Assembly: GCF_000178955.2 (NCBI RefSeq)
Contig: NC_016631.1
Coordinates: forward strand, 3,720,001-3,784,000
Reading direction: 5' to 3'
DNA length: 64,000 nt
Source: Granulicella mallensis MP5ACTX8
Lineage (GTDB): Bacteria > Acidobacteriota > Terriglobia > Terriglobales > Acidobacteriaceae
A program made the translations under genes and the position numbers. Shown one piece after another: positions 45,881-56,208 of the stretch (position 1 is its first letter; the number at the start of each line of letters is the position of its first letter). Under the pieces are notes generated by a model. It was not told the DNA's origin and searched no databases. It saw only the letters and a program-made list of their open reading frames with translations.

Positions 45881-46831
45881 TTAGCGTGTCTCCGGCTGCC
45901 ACAGCCACGCTGCCCCACGAACGCCGCTGGAATCTCCATGAACCGCCCGAACGACGGGGGTATCAACGCCGCCGCCAAACGGATAGTCACGCAACCGTCG
46001 CGAAATTCCCGCGTAGAGACGTTCAATGTTGGAGAGTCCGCCCCCCATCACGATCACGTCCGGGTCGAGGATATCGATCATGATCGCCAACCCACGCGCC
46101 ATGCGGTCTTCCAAGCGGTCGAGCGCGTCCAGGGCCTCAGCATCTCCAGCCTCAGCCGCCGCGACGATCTCCTTGCCGAGAAGATCCCGCCCGGTTCTGC
46201 GAGCAAAGTCCTGCTCAAACCCCGTGCCCGAGATCCAGGTCTCCAGGCACCCGGTGCGGCCGCAGTAGCACTGCGGACCGGGCACCTCATCGCCCTGAGC
46301 CCAAGGCAGAGGAATGTGTCCCCACTCCCCGGCGATACCGTTCCTGCCGGCATGGACACGGCCGTCGATCGCCACGCCACCACCGCAACCTGTGCCGACG
46401 ATCACGCCAAAGACGATCCGAGCGCCACGGGCCGCGCCGTCGGTGGCCTCACTGACGGCAAAACAATTCGCATCGTTCGCGCAACGGACCTCGCGTTCGA
46501 GCGCGACACTCAGATCGTGCTGGAAGGGACGCCCGTTGATCCACGTCGAGTTCGCATTCTTTACAAGCCCGGTCGACTCAATAATCGTTCCGGGAATTCC
46601 CACACCGACGCTGCCGACCCGTTTGGTCGCCTGCTCCATGTCATGAACCAGTCCGGCAATCGTGGACACGGTTGCATCGTAGTCTCCACGTGGTGTTGCC
46701 ACGCGAATCCGGCGCAGTTCCTGTCCTTTTGCATCCAGCGCAATCGCTTCTATCTTCGTCCCACCAAGGTCAATTCCAATTCGCACGTCTTCGTTCACTC
46801 CAACCTGTCTAGTCAAGGGTAACGCGAGCAT
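45881..46831 (-). CDS. ROK-family sugar kinase, fructokinase (Mak)-like
   Basis: A sugar kinase of up to 316 residues. The ATP site is [14 protein letters not shown], with [12 protein letters not shown] and a zinc-finger [17 protein letters not shown]. The C-terminus [21 protein letters not shown] is very close to Mak (fructokinase, acting on fructose and other hexoses). The ATG at 46831 has no clear ribosome-binding site; a GTG at 46786 ([13 protein letters not shown] eleven bases before) matches the usual Mak start and may be correct. Glucokinase or mannokinase activity cannot be excluded. Confidence 0.88.
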   Translation of the reverse strand: MLALPLTRQVGVNEDVRIGIDLGGTKIEAIALDAKGQELRRIRVATPRGDYDATVSTIAGLVHDMEQATKRVGSVGVGIPGTIIESTGLVKNANSTWINGRPFQHDLSVALEREVRCANDANCFAVSEATDGAARGARIVFGVIVGTGCGGGVAIDGRVHAGRNGIAGEWGHIPLPWAQGDEVPGPQCYCGRTGCLETWISGTGFEQDFARRTGRDLLGKEIVAAAEAGDAEALDALDRLEDRMARGLAIMIDILDPDVIVMGGGLSNIERLYAGISRRLRDYPFGGGVDTPVVRAVHGDSSGVRGAAWLWQPETR

Positions 46832-46886
46832 GGAGTTTTGGGCTACGTCGATTGAATTCAGTCACCTAAACCCTTGTTCGCAGTCG

Positions 46887-46926
46887 CAAAAAACGTGTAG
46901 AGCGGCCACCCGAAGGTGACCGCTCT
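46887..46926 (-). terminator. Intrinsic terminator of the first S53 protease
   Basis: Read on the minus strand AGAGCGGTCACC, TTCG loop, GGTGGCCGCTCT (one mismatch) and then CACGTTTTTTG, giving a T6 run. It starts 28 nt after the protease stop. Confidence 0.85.
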
Positions 46927-46953
46927 GTTTTATTCGTTCGCAATGGTAAGGAC

Positions 46954-49900
46954 TTAGTTAAGGGTGATCGGCAGACTGATGGAGTGAACCAGGGTGCCGG
47001 AGGTCGCAGTGATCTGCAGCGTGCTGCTTCCGGTGATCACCTGGGTAACAGGGGAGGAAGTGCTTCCACTGTCCTTTGCATCGCCGCTGTACACGGCCGT
47101 GATCGTATGCGCCCCCACAGCAAGGGTGGAACTCGCGAGCGTTGCCGTCCCGTTCATCACGGTCACTGACGATCCAAGCTCCGTGCTTCCGTCGTAGAAC
47201 TTAATCGTTCCTGTCGGATTGCTTGCAAGCGAGTTGAGTGTGGCTACCAGCGATACACTCTGACCGGAAGCTGTCTTGGTGTTGCTGGAGGTCAGCGACA
47301 ACAAAGTCGCCTGAGGTACAGGTGCGCTCGGACTTGAGCCACCACAACCGACAACCGGCAGAAGCACCGCCAGCAGAACCAGAAGAAATCCCGGACGGCG
47401 GCGTACCGCAGGCAGACAAAACAGAAGCAGCCCCGCGAGACTGGTAAGTTCAAGCACGCTCCCCGTGAATGCCGGCTTCATCGCTACCCTTGCACTGGTC
47501 ATTGGCGACGGCGCAGGAGTCGAGATCGAAACCGTAGCGGTTTGCGCGGTGCCAAACGTTACGCTCGAAGGATTGACGACACAGACCGCCCCTGCTGGGA
47601 CGCCTGTACCGCAAGCCAGTGTCACGCTGCCGGTGTAACCCAGCTCCGGAGTCAGCGACAACGTCGCCGCGCCAGGAGCCCCCGCCGTCAACTGCAAGCC
47701 GGCTTGTCCGCTGGTGAAGACGAAGTCCGGCGGGCTGACCACAACCATCGTGGAGGAGACGACAGCATTGAAGTTCGGATCGCCGGGATAGGTTGCGGTA
47801 ACGACATTTGTTCCGACAGGCAAGGTAAACCGTCCGCTATAGCCTTCAAGCAGACCATTGATCGGAAGCAGCTGGAAATTACCTAGCGGAGTAGCTGCTG
47901 CACCATTCACAGAATCGGTAAAAGTGATGGTCCCGGTAGGAGCCTGCTGCGCTCCGCCGGAGTTGATGACCAGACCCGCCGTTGTGTAGTTGAGACTCAA
48001 CTGTGTGTTCGGCAGGATGTAGCTTGCTCCCGCCGCGAAGGTTACCGCCGGAGTTAGCTTTGGAACAGTAAGCGTGATGTTGTCTTTCGCGGCGCTAGTG
48101 CTGCTCGCAAAGTTGTTGTCTCCCTCATACGTTGCGGACATCACAAAGGTTCCGGCACCGTCCATGTAGCAGGCACCTGTCGCCGTACCGTTGACAAGAT
48201 TGCCTCCGCATATGGCACCGGAACTGCCGGCCGGGTAGACAAGGACCAATCCTGAAGGCACGTTGGCGTTTTTACTTTGTGACTTCACAGTGAATACGAA
48301 GTTGGCGATCTGCCCTTGCTGCAAGGTTGCAGGCGTGGTCATCGTGAATGTGGTTGTCGTGGCCGCTCCCGTATTGCTGCCCACGTTGATCGTTGTGACT
48401 TTTGCGTAGGGACTATTAAGAGCCACACCCACATAATTCGTATCGCCACTATAGACAGCCTGAAGCGAATGGGACCCGGGGGTAAAGGTGTAGGGAATAT
48501 TGACCTGCGGCCCGCTATTGTTTGCTCCCATAACGATCGGCATCGGCTGGCTGATCGCCTGGCTGACCCCCTTGTATTCGTCAAAGATCTGCAATGTTCC
48601 AGTCGGTTGCGTCGTCCCCGAGACCCCGAGATAAGCCGTAATGCCATTTCCGGTTTGCACTAGTGTGGAACTCTGACCCTTGGCGACAACGACCGATACA
48701 GGACTGGATGTGCTCGGGTTGAAGCTGTTATCGCCGAGATACTGCAGCGTGATGGCGTGGTTTCCCACCGGCACAGTCCCTGACGAAAGAAGAACTCCCG
48801 CATCGAGTGTCAGGGTTGTAGATCCGAGGTTCGTGGTTCCATCCATCAGCACATTGACGGTTCCCGTCGGTATACCTTGTCCGGAAAGCCCCGCAACCGA
48901 TCCCTTGAAAAACAAAGCACTGCCTAAAAAGTTCGAGGTGGGGGTAGAGGGGACAAGAGCACCCGTATTGGGATCGATGATATCGACCGCAAGCATGGGC
49001 GTGCTGTCTTCAGGGGTGATGTTCAGGCTCGTTCCCGCCGATGTACTGGAAGCATACGTACCGTCTCCTGCATAACGAGCGGTGAGCGTATACGTGCCGC
49101 CGGGAAGATCCTTCACCTGTCCCGTCCACGTTCCATCCGAGCCCAGGGTGTACTGGTCGTTCGCACCGTACTTATCGGTGAGCAGCACGAAGTCTCCACC
49201 CGGAGTGCCTGAGGCAGACGTAACGGCCACCGACAGAGGGACCGCCGTGCCATGCTTGGCGGTTGTCGTCGTCGCCGTCAACTGGGTAGTCGTAGCCGTT
49301 CCGCCGGTGCCTGCCTTCCATCCCGCCACCAGGTTGGCGATGTTGACACTGCCCAATCCCGTCGCCAGATCGTAGCCCACACCTGCGGTAAAGTCCGCAG
49401 TATCGGTGCCATATCCCGGCAGCCCCGGCGCGCTGTTATTGCCTACGATTACGTCGTTGAAGATGCAGGTCACGGGCGCGGCCGGATCGGTGCGGGCACT
49501 CGAAGAACAGGAAGCATTCTGCTGCGCGAGGCTATACAAAGTCGGGTTCACAAGCCCCTGGAACGCGCCATTCTGCTGCTCGACAAGAGCCAGGATCGAA
49601 GCCATCACCGGAGATGAAGCCGACGTTCCGCCCACGAGGGACTCCCCTGTGAGCGAAGTGCCCGTGCTTGTCTGCGTATACGTACAGCTTCCCAGGAAGC
49701 AGATGATGTAGGGATCATCGACTCCGGAAGCATTGAGCGCGACATCCGGAATATCGCGAACTCCGTCTGCGGGTACGCCCGTGCCGGACTGCCATGAAGG
49801 CTTCGGATACCCAGCCGTGCACGTCACATTGCCGCTGTTGTCGACCGTACCGGTTGCGCAGTTACTGCGGCCACCACCACCGCCGGTGCTCTCGTAGTAC

Positions 49901-51390
49901 GTCTGTCCATAGGCACAGTTTCCTGAGCCAACACCCACCGGCAAGGTAGGATCGCAGCTCTGGTTCCACACCGCCTCGGGAATATATCCGAGCGCCGACG
50001 CGAATCCCGTGCTGTTGTTCGAGTCCCAATACTGGAAGGCAAGATCGCCCTCGGCAAACTGCGTTCCGCCCACGGCGAGGTTGTATGGCGTGGACGCAAT
50101 TCCATTGACCGAATCACCATCGATGTCGGGCGAGTTTCCATAGTCGGCATCGCAGATTCCCGCGCCGCCATCCCCCGAAGAGGCGAGGGCAGTAATGCCT
50201 TCAGCGGCTGCCTGCTCCCAGAGCGTGCTCCAGAATAAGTTGCCGGACGGCCCCTCGTCCTTCTCGCACGCGCCATAGCTGACGGTCATAATCGGGGACA
50301 CGACATTTTCGACGGCATAGGCTGCGGCGAGCGAGATGCCATCCGTCGTATCCGTGCTGCCGGCGATCACAAAGTTGACGGTTGCCTTGGGAGCAATGGC
50401 GCCAGCCCACTCCAGGTCCAGGCTCGACTCGATGGCATCGTTCAGGCTATTCAGTCCAGGATCGGGTCCGCTCACGATCATGTTGGGATCGTTGACCGGC
50501 AAAGCAAAGAGCTTGCGGAAGGTCTGGAGATCGCTCAGCACGATGTCCGAACGCCCAATCACGGCAATCGACACCCCGGTGCCATCAACTCCGGCCGGCA
50601 GCGTCGTCGCTCCGTAGATCTTGCTTACGTCGCTGGGTGACAAGGCATACTCGAAGTCACCATTGCCATCGGTAAAGGTCGTATCCCCTTTTGCCTTTAC
50701 AAACTTCCCGGCAGCATTCCTGACGACGTTTTGCAGGGTGGTGTGCAGCGGCTTCGAGGTGAAGTTATTGAGCGAGAGAACGCCGGACACGACGGGCGCG
50801 AGTGCCGCCGGAATTGAGATCGTCGTCGCATTCGCGATGTGATTTTCAGTACCGGCTGCAGTCTTGAGCTGATACTGGTGCATCGACGTACCGAAGGCCG
50901 ACTCGACGCTGGAGACACCGCCGGAAAATTCAATCCTCTGGCCGCTGCGGCTCACCGCAACCTGTGTAAATCCATGGCTCTGCAGCCAGGCCGCGACCTT
51001 GGCCACATCGCCTGGGGCAGGCGCAAAGCGCGCCGAGAAGGCTTCAGGAGTCAGCCACTGATGATATTGGGGCGTCCCCTTCTTTTGTTGGGCTGCTACC
51101 AAAGTATCAAGGTCCTTCTGCTGGGTCGCGGAACGCTTCAGGACAAGGACCATGCGGTTCATCTGCTGGGCCGGGGACAACACGCCCAGGTCGCTTGCTC
51201 GTTTCACAGTGGGCACTACGGAGTTGGGCAGGGTAATGCGTTGTGAATCATCAATCCGCTGCGTAAGCACCGCAGGAACAGGTGCGATAGCCGAAGCAGC
51301 AGGTGCCCCGGGTTGTTGAGCCACGGCGAAGGCTCCCAGCAGAAGACAGAGGGCAGCATTCCAGACGATACGACGAAGTCGAACAAGCAT
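46954..51390 (-). CDS. S53 (kumamolisin-type) protease with Ig-like repeats
   Basis: A 1478-residue exported serine-carboxyl protease. The ATG at 51390 has GGAGG four bases upstream. A signal peptide (VWNAALCLLLGAFAVAQ) and an activation prodomain (MVLVLKRS...YHQWLTPEAF) precede the catalytic domain with Glu321/Asp325 (IESSLDLEWAGA) and Ser590 (GGTSASSPVM). Several Ig-like repeats (YAGDGTYASSTS, YLGDNSFNPSTS) follow. Near the end come a membrane hairpin (SLAGLLLFCLPAV-RRR-PGFLLVLLAVLLPVV), Cys1349 in VVGCGGSS, another Ig repeat and a terminal TATSG strand. It digests proteins at acidic pH, outside the cell. Confidence 0.9.
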   Translation of the reverse strand: MLVRLRRIVWNAALCLLLGAFAVAQQPGAPAASAIAPVPAVLTQRIDDSQRITLPNSVVPTVKRASDLGVLSPAQQMNRMVLVLKRSATQQKDLDTLVAAQQKKGTPQYHQWLTPEAFSARFAPAPGDVAKVAAWLQSHGFTQVAVSRSGQRIEFSGGVSSVESAFGTSMHQYQLKTAAGTENHIANATTISIPAALAPVVSGVLSLNNFTSKPLHTTLQNVVRNAAGKFVKAKGDTTFTDGNGDFEYALSPSDVSKIYGATTLPAGVDGTGVSIAVIGRSDIVLSDLQTFRKLFALPVNDPNMIVSGPDPGLNSLNDAIESSLDLEWAGAIAPKATVNFVIAGSTDTTDGISLAAAYAVENVVSPIMTVSYGACEKDEGPSGNLFWSTLWEQAAAEGITALASSGDGGAGICDADYGNSPDIDGDSVNGIASTPYNLAVGGTQFAEGDLAFQYWDSNNSTGFASALGYIPEAVWNQSCDPTLPVGVGSGNCAYGQTYYESTGGGGGRSNCATGTVDNSGNVTCTAGYPKPSWQSGTGVPADGVRDIPDVALNASGVDDPYIICFLGSCTYTQTSTGTSLTGESLVGGTSASSPVMASILALVEQQNGAFQGLVNPTLYSLAQQNASCSSSARTDPAAPVTCIFNDVIVGNNSAPGLPGYGTDTADFTAGVGYDLATGLGSVNIANLVAGWKAGTGGTATTTQLTATTTTAKHGTAVPLSVAVTSASGTPGGDFVLLTDKYGANDQYTLGSDGTWTGQVKDLPGGTYTLTARYAGDGTYASSTSAGTSLNITPEDSTPMLAVDIIDPNTGALVPSTPTSNFLGSALFFKGSVAGLSGQGIPTGTVNVLMDGTTNLGSTTLTLDAGVLLSSGTVPVGNHAITLQYLGDNSFNPSTSSPVSVVVAKGQSSTLVQTGNGITAYLGVSGTTQPTGTLQIFDEYKGVSQAISQPMPIVMGANNSGPQVNIPYTFTPGSHSLQAVYSGDTNYVGVALNSPYAKVTTINVGSNTGAATTTTFTMTTPATLQQGQIANFVFTVKSQSKNANVPSGLVLVYPAGSSGAICGGNLVNGTATGACYMDGAGTFVMSATYEGDNNFASSTSAAKDNITLTVPKLTPAVTFAAGASYILPNTQLSLNYTTAGLVINSGGAQQAPTGTITFTDSVNGAAATPLGNFQLLPINGLLEGYSGRFTLPVGTNVVTATYPGDPNFNAVVSSTMVVVSPPDFVFTSGQAGLQLTAGAPGAATLSLTPELGYTGSVTLACGTGVPAGAVCVVNPSSVTFGTAQTATVSISTPAPSPMTSARVAMKPAFTGSVLELTSLAGLLLFCLPAVRRRPGFLLVLLAVLLPVVGCGGSSPSAPVPQATLLSLTSSNTKTASGQSVSLVATLNSLASNPTGTIKFYDGSTELGSSVTVMNGTATLASSTLAVGAHTITAVYSGDAKDSGSTSSPVTQVITGSSTLQITATSGTLVHSISLPITLN

Positions 51391-51793
51391 AAAGCCTCCA
51401 GAAGGTAGTGAAGCGGCAAAATCCAAATAGCTAGATCAAGACAACGGGCGGCGAACGCAACCTCAGTGCATCGGGCGGCAGATAGACCGATATCGCCAAT
51501 CCACCCCATCGACGCCACGGTCATGCGCTGGCGACGGCGACTCCGAGATACACCGGAGCGCCGTGGCGGCAACAGAGGCGACACCTGTTCTGCGCTTTGA
51601 AGAGAGCGAATCTATCGCCTCTCCAAGCCCAAATGTGAAGGACATATGAAGAATGTAAGGGGAGTCGTGAAAACTCGTTTATCGGAGAAATATACTTTTA
51701 ACATCGTGCCGTAAGTTGTGTTGCATGAGCTACTTGAGACACAATAAGCCGCGCCGCGACCGCTCTTTCAGCTCGCTGGTGTAGAGTTTTGAC
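51391..51793. other. Divergent intergenic region, no recognised element
   Basis: This 403-nt gap separates the protease and the CadC-TPR regulator. It must hold both promoters. A TATACT at 51691-51696 is a possible -10 on the plus strand, without a good -35. No palindrome of the window's repeat families and no small ORF with a ribosome-binding site was seen. Confidence 0.5.
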
Positions 51794-53797
51794 ATGGGGG
51801 AACAGCCTGACGGGAAGTTTATTTTCAGCTCGTTTGAGTTTCGAGTTTCGACCGGAGAACTCTTTCGGCGAGGCCACAAGCTCCGGCTACCCGATCAAAA
51901 TGCTCGTCTGCTGACAGTTCTGCTGGAACATCCCGGTACGGTTCTGGGCCGAAATGATTTGCGCTCGGTGATGTGGCCGGACGGCGAACACCTCAACCAC
52001 GATCACGCCATCACCAACAGCATCAACCAGCTTCGCGCGATTCTTCGTGACAACTCCCGCTCCCCTTCTTACATAGAAACCATCCCCAAGCGAGGCTATC
52101 GCTTCATTGCCGAGGTGCGCTTTGAACCGGCGAGCCTCCCACCAGCGGCTCTTGAGGAGCCAGGGTCAGCCGGGATCATCATCACCCCGCCTGAGCTGCA
52201 GCCAGCCTCGTCGCCCGAAGCGCTTCCTCTTCCGACTGTCGAGCTACCAGACCTGTCCCCGGGCTTGGTTGACACTCAAATTACCCAGCAAAGGCGACCT
52301 TTTCTCTGGTACGGAGTTATCGCCATCCTCGTGGCCGGGGTACTTTTCGGGGCGGAGCATCTATGGGGACACCACGCCCACCCCTTGCCATCCCCGCCAC
52401 GGCAGATCACCCTGGGCATCGCTCCCATCGAGGCCTCCGATGTCGAAGCCCAATCGATCGCTGAACCGTTTCGCCTGGAGTTAGTGGATGCCGCTTCGCA
52501 GTTGCCGGGAGTGGTAGTCCGGGCTGCTCACTCCTTTGGCTCCACGACCATCAACCATGACGCCATCCCGTCCCTCACGCAGGGACTTCAGTTGGATACC
52601 CTATTACTTGGCAAAATCACAACCAGCGCTCCCCATCACTTCGACTTCACCTTCGAGCTGGTACGTGGAAGCGATGCAGTCCATCTCGCCACCTTTCACT
52701 ACAGCGGCACCAAGGAGCAGCTCGGCACCATTCGCAGTCAGATTCAGCGAGACCTCTTCCTGCGGCTCAGCGACTCCCCGAGCAGTCGCCTGGACCCTAT
52801 CCACAGTACGGAGAACACTCAGGCCTATAGCGACTATCTGCAAGGACGCCAGGAGCTGATCCATCCAACAGATGAAGCGATTGGAAGGGCTATTCAGGAC
52901 TTTCGCAGCGCTACAAGCCAGGACGCCTCCTTCGTGCAGGCCTTCTCAGGACTGGGAAGCGCGTATCTGCTGCGGGCCGAACACAGCAGTCTCGATCGCG
53001 ATGCGAGTTACGCGGCGGCCCGTGCTGCATCTCTGACCGCCATCCATCTGGACCCTCGTACGGCGGAAGCCCATGCCACCCTGGGATTCCTCTACTTTCG
53101 GCACGATTGGAACGCTGTAGCGGCAGAATCCGAACTCAAGCAGGCTATCGATCAGGAATCAGGGCAGGCCTTGCATCGGATTATGTATGCCCTGGTGTTG
53201 GGCAATACGGGCCGATTCCGCGAGGCTCTTGAAGAGCTGGATAAAGCCCAGGCGGCCGACCCGCTCTGGCCACCGATTTACCTTACCGAGATCTATCTCT
53301 ACAGCGCTGCCCGGGACAACGCACGGGCGCTGGACGCTGCCCAGAAGCTGCAAAAGCTCATGCCGGACTGGCCTCTGGCTTGCGATCAAAAGGCCTGGGC
53401 TTTCTGGTATGCAGGGCGTCATGAAGAGGCTATCCGCGAGTGGATTCACATGGCGACCCTGGAGCACGATGCGCTGCGCCTCAAACTCGAACAGGATGGA
53501 CTGAAGGCCCTTGCCACCGGTGGAACCATCGCCTATGCCCGCCTGAAGCTCGCCTCCCTTCAAAGCGAACAATCCTCCTCGCATCCCAATGACTTTCAGC
53601 CCGCCGAGTGGCAACTCAACGCCGGAGAGCCACAGCAGGCCCTTCGATCGATGGAGAGCATGGTCCACGCCCACGATCCGGAGGCCCTTCAGTTTGCCGC
53701 CAGCCCTGCCTACTTTTCACTTCATGGCGATCCAGCCTTCAATGCCTTGTTAACGCAGATCGGGCTCCCCTTACCCGCTAAGACTTCTACGCCATAG
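51794..53797 (+). CDS. CadC-like winged-helix regulator with TPR-type C-terminus
   Basis: A 667-residue membrane regulator. The winged helix is at ~10-110 (RLPDQNARLLTVLLEHPGTVLGR; SINQLRAILRDNSRSPSYIETIPKRGYRFIAEV). A transmembrane helix lies at ~170-188 (LWYGVIAILVAGVLFGAEHLW). The periplasmic part contains tetratricopeptide-like helices, e.g. AEAHATLGFLYFRHDWNAVAAESELKQAI and ALEELDKAQAADPLWPP. It is divergent from the protease gene, which it may control. It lacks an obvious ribosome-binding site before the ATG. The other CadC-like protein in the window has a different sensor domain. Confidence 0.85.
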   Translation: MGEQPDGKFIFSSFEFRVSTGELFRRGHKLRLPDQNARLLTVLLEHPGTVLGRNDLRSVMWPDGEHLNHDHAITNSINQLRAILRDNSRSPSYIETIPKRGYRFIAEVRFEPASLPPAALEEPGSAGIIITPPELQPASSPEALPLPTVELPDLSPGLVDTQITQQRRPFLWYGVIAILVAGVLFGAEHLWGHHAHPLPSPPRQITLGIAPIEASDVEAQSIAEPFRLELVDAASQLPGVVVRAAHSFGSTTINHDAIPSLTQGLQLDTLLLGKITTSAPHHFDFTFELVRGSDAVHLATFHYSGTKEQLGTIRSQIQRDLFLRLSDSPSSRLDPIHSTENTQAYSDYLQGRQELIHPTDEAIGRAIQDFRSATSQDASFVQAFSGLGSAYLLRAEHSSLDRDASYAAARAASLTAIHLDPRTAEAHATLGFLYFRHDWNAVAAESELKQAIDQESGQALHRIMYALVLGNTGRFREALEELDKAQAADPLWPPIYLTEIYLYSAARDNARALDAAQKLQKLMPDWPLACDQKAWAFWYAGRHEEAIREWIHMATLEHDALRLKLEQDGLKALATGGTIAYARLKLASLQSEQSSSHPNDFQPAEWQLNAGEPQQALRSMESMVHAHDPEALQFAASPAYFSLHGDPAFNALLTQIGLPLPAKTSTP

Positions 53798-53818
53798 AAG
53801 CATAGCGTGCCCCTTTAT

Positions 53819-54514
53819 TTACTCCCTCCAACTAAGACTAAGCACTCCAGGAAGAGTTCGCAGCCTCTCGATAGCCGGCGGCGTTTCGGGAATTCGTGAA
53901 GCTTTGGCTACCCACTTCAGCTCACAGTTCAGGACCACCATTGCGGTAGCAGGCTCATAGAGCGGACTCCAATGAACGATGCCGAAATCGGTCAATAATT
54001 GACTCCGAAGGGCCGTCTCACTCGGAGCCTCTCCGGACAAAGTGAGGCTTAGCGACCCGTGATACTCATGGGCAATATTCTTCTCGATCCGCTTCAATGC
54101 CCAAAGCACCAGGAACGTGGCCAGCGATCCCGCGATGCCAAGATAGAGATTGCCTCCGCCAAAGAGCAGACCGAGGACCGTAACCAGCCAGAGGGTCGCT
54201 GCGGTAGTCACGCCACTAACGTTCCCCTCGTGCTTGATGATTACGCCTGCTCCTATAAAGCCGATACCGGAAAGAATGCCCAGCGGAAGCCGCATGAGAT
54301 CCATAACGACGAAAGAGCTTGATGGTTTCCCCGCAAGAGGAAGCAGCAGGTTTACCTGCAACATGGCCAGGGTAGCGGCCAGACAGACGATCATCGTGGT
54401 TCGAATGCCGGCAGGATGACCATTCTCATCGCGATTGAGACCAATCACAAAACTGGCAAGCAACGCCAGAACAAGGCGAAGAGCGATCTGTTCCCATGTG
54501 AGATGAAGTGGCAT
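53819..54514 (-). CDS. MgtC/SapB-family membrane protein
   Basis: A 231-residue inner-membrane protein. The MgtC domain at ~10-145 has LRLVLALLASFVIGLNRDENGHPAGIRT and FIGAGVIIKHEGNVSGVTTAATLW, typical motifs. Four or five helices are visible and the C-terminal ~80 residues form a soluble ACT-like part (ALRSQLLTDFGIVHWSPLY). Members help growth in low magnesium and affect the proton ATPase. AGGAG precedes the ATG. It begins nine nt after the acyl-CoA-dehydrogenase-like gene, as last member of that operon, though functional linkage is unclear. Confidence 0.9.
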   Translation of the reverse strand: MPLHLTWEQIALRLVLALLASFVIGLNRDENGHPAGIRTTMIVCLAATLAMLQVNLLLPLAGKPSSSFVVMDLMRLPLGILSGIGFIGAGVIIKHEGNVSGVTTAATLWLVTVLGLLFGGGNLYLGIAGSLATFLVLWALKRIEKNIAHEYHGSLSLTLSGEAPSETALRSQLLTDFGIVHWSPLYEPATAMVVLNCELKWVAKASRIPETPPAIERLRTLPGVLSLSWRE

Positions 54515-54523
54515 ATCGGTCTC

Positions 54524-55498
54524 CTAAAAAACAGGCGAACTAACATGTTCGTTCGATCGAATCTGCTGGCTCTTCAGTTCCCTGCCTAACGATTCCAGGT
54601 CGCGCTCCGCATGGGATTGCCGCAGATACAAATCGAGCTCCTGGTAGCGGCGGGAGATCTCTTCATCGAAGGCAAGCGGGTGCGGACCATAGGCCCGAGG
54701 CAGCCGGCGAAGGACCTCGGTGCAGGCCTGCTCCACGAGATGTCGAACGATGAGTGCCCGGCTATGAGCCTCACCGACATCGCAGGGCTTCTCGTCGATC
54801 TCTCTGCCCGCCAGATCAAGATAGGACCTAAGTCCCCAGATAGAGGCGTTCATCGCTCCCAGGTGCGCCAGGGTATGGGAGTCATCCCGTGACTGCTGCA
54901 TGGCGTAGTCCACGAGCCCCGCAGCGCCTCCGGCCCAGCACGCTGCAGGACCACAGGCCCCATGCCAGAATCCCGGACGAGAGAGATACCACCCGGCCTC
55001 CCTAACCACTTCATCCGGCAGGATGGAGATCTCTTTGAAAGTAGCCGTCGCAGTCCCCGTTTGCTGGAAAGCATTCGACTTCCAACCCGAGGTATTGAAT
55101 TCAAAGCCCTCCACCTCCCTGCGAAGATCGACATCCACGAGAAATCGCTCTGGCTTCGAAACAGTGACAAGAGCGCGATCCACCAGCCCCGCTCCACTAC
55201 AGAACATCTTTGTTCCCACAAGAGAATAACGACCACTTCGTGGAATGAGACTCAGTTCTTGCCCTGGCTTCTCGGACGCCCATACCCCATAGATCGCACC
55301 CGGCTCAGGCTTGAGTCCGGCCTCCGCCAGAATGGAGACGGCATCCCAATGGGCTTCGGCCAAACGAGCCAGGGACAGGTCCTCCCGCCCAATCTCCATC
55401 AACTGCCTGTGACGCCCGGGAGTATCACCCGCACCCGGCAATGGCATAGCGATCTCTGTAAGGGAGCGGAGTCTTTGGAGCAGAGCTTCGCTGGTCAT
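54524..55498 (-). CDS. Acyl-CoA-dehydrogenase-like flavoprotein
   Basis: A 324-residue protein, shorter than the ~380 residues usual for acyl-CoA dehydrogenases. Residues ~60-160 resemble the central beta domain (YSLVGTKMFCSGAGLVDRALVTV; FNTSGWKSNAFQQTGTATATF) and the C-terminal half is helical (AACWAGGAAGLVDYAMQQS). The usual catalytic Glu is not obvious. The start overlaps the glycosyltransferase stop (ATGA). It probably oxidises or reduces an intermediate made by the cassette. Family assignment is good, activity uncertain. Confidence 0.78.
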   Translation of the reverse strand: MTSEALLQRLRSLTEIAMPLPGAGDTPGRHRQLMEIGREDLSLARLAEAHWDAVSILAEAGLKPEPGAIYGVWASEKPGQELSLIPRSGRYSLVGTKMFCSGAGLVDRALVTVSKPERFLVDVDLRREVEGFEFNTSGWKSNAFQQTGTATATFKEISILPDEVVREAGWYLSRPGFWHGACGPAACWAGGAAGLVDYAMQQSRDDSHTLAHLGAMNASIWGLRSYLDLAGREIDEKPCDVGEAHSRALIVRHLVEQACTEVLRRLPRAYGPHPLAFDEEISRRYQELDLYLRQSHAERDLESLGRELKSQQIRSNEHVSSPVF

Positions 55499-56208
55499 GC
55501 CGCCACCTCATCATGCGCTGCAAGTGCCTGGGCAAATCCATAAGGCGCGCGCCCCACCTTCCTGCCGCTGGTCAGAACTTTCATCCGGCCGACCGAAGCC
55601 CGCCTGGACCCCGCAATCCGCAGTCGATTCCACAGATCATGATCTTCGGCGGTTTCAAGATGCCGCCATCCGCCCACTCTTAGATACGCATCTGCGCGCA
55701 CTCCGAGATTTGCGCCGTGCACATGGGGATGCGTGCCATCGGAAAAGATTCGGTAGCTCGCTCGGAACAGGTCATCCACACCTGCACGATGTTCCTGGAA
55801 GGTGTCGACATCGACGGTGCCCGCAAAGGCCTCTACGTTAGCTGCCGCCAGTTCCCATTGATCCCTCAGCCACGTCTCAGGAACGCTGCAGTCAGCATCG
55901 GTATTTGCGAGCCAGCAGCAGTTTCGCGGACCGCGATAACGCTTAAGAGCTACGGCAGCGGCCAGCGCTCGGGCTTTCCCCACCGCGCCTGCATCGGTGC
56001 GGATGGCGACTCCGCGACCACGCAGCACGCATTCCGCGATCTCAAAGGTCCTATCGGTGGAGCTATCCACGGCAACGACTACATCCCAGCTCACAGACAG
56101 CGGCAACAAGGAACATGCCGCAAAGATGGATCGAAGACACCGAGGCAATAGCTCCTCTTCATTGCGCGCAGGAATCAACACGCTCATATGTTGGAGAGCG
56201 CCATTCAT
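55495..56208 (-). CDS. Family 2 glycosyltransferase
   Basis: A 237-residue GT-A transferase counted from the ATG at 56208, which overlaps the upstream stop (ATGA); an ATG four codons earlier is possible. The N-terminal MSVLIPARNEEELLPRCLRSI and VVVAVDSSTDRT bind the nucleotide sugar; the metal-binding NTDADCSVP and ETAEDHDLWNRL near residue 200 follow. It has no membrane helices. It lies third in the four-gene overlapping cassette and likely adds a sugar to a small acceptor or lipid. Substrate unknown. Confidence 0.88.
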   Translation of the reverse strand: MNGALQHMSVLIPARNEEELLPRCLRSIFAACSLLPLSVSWDVVVAVDSSTDRTFEIAECVLRGRGVAIRTDAGAVGKARALAAAVALKRYRGPRNCCWLANTDADCSVPETWLRDQWELAAANVEAFAGTVDVDTFQEHRAGVDDLFRASYRIFSDGTHPHVHGANLGVRADAYLRVGGWRHLETAEDHDLWNRLRIAGSRRASVGRMKVLTSGRKVGRAPYGFAQALAAHDEVAA

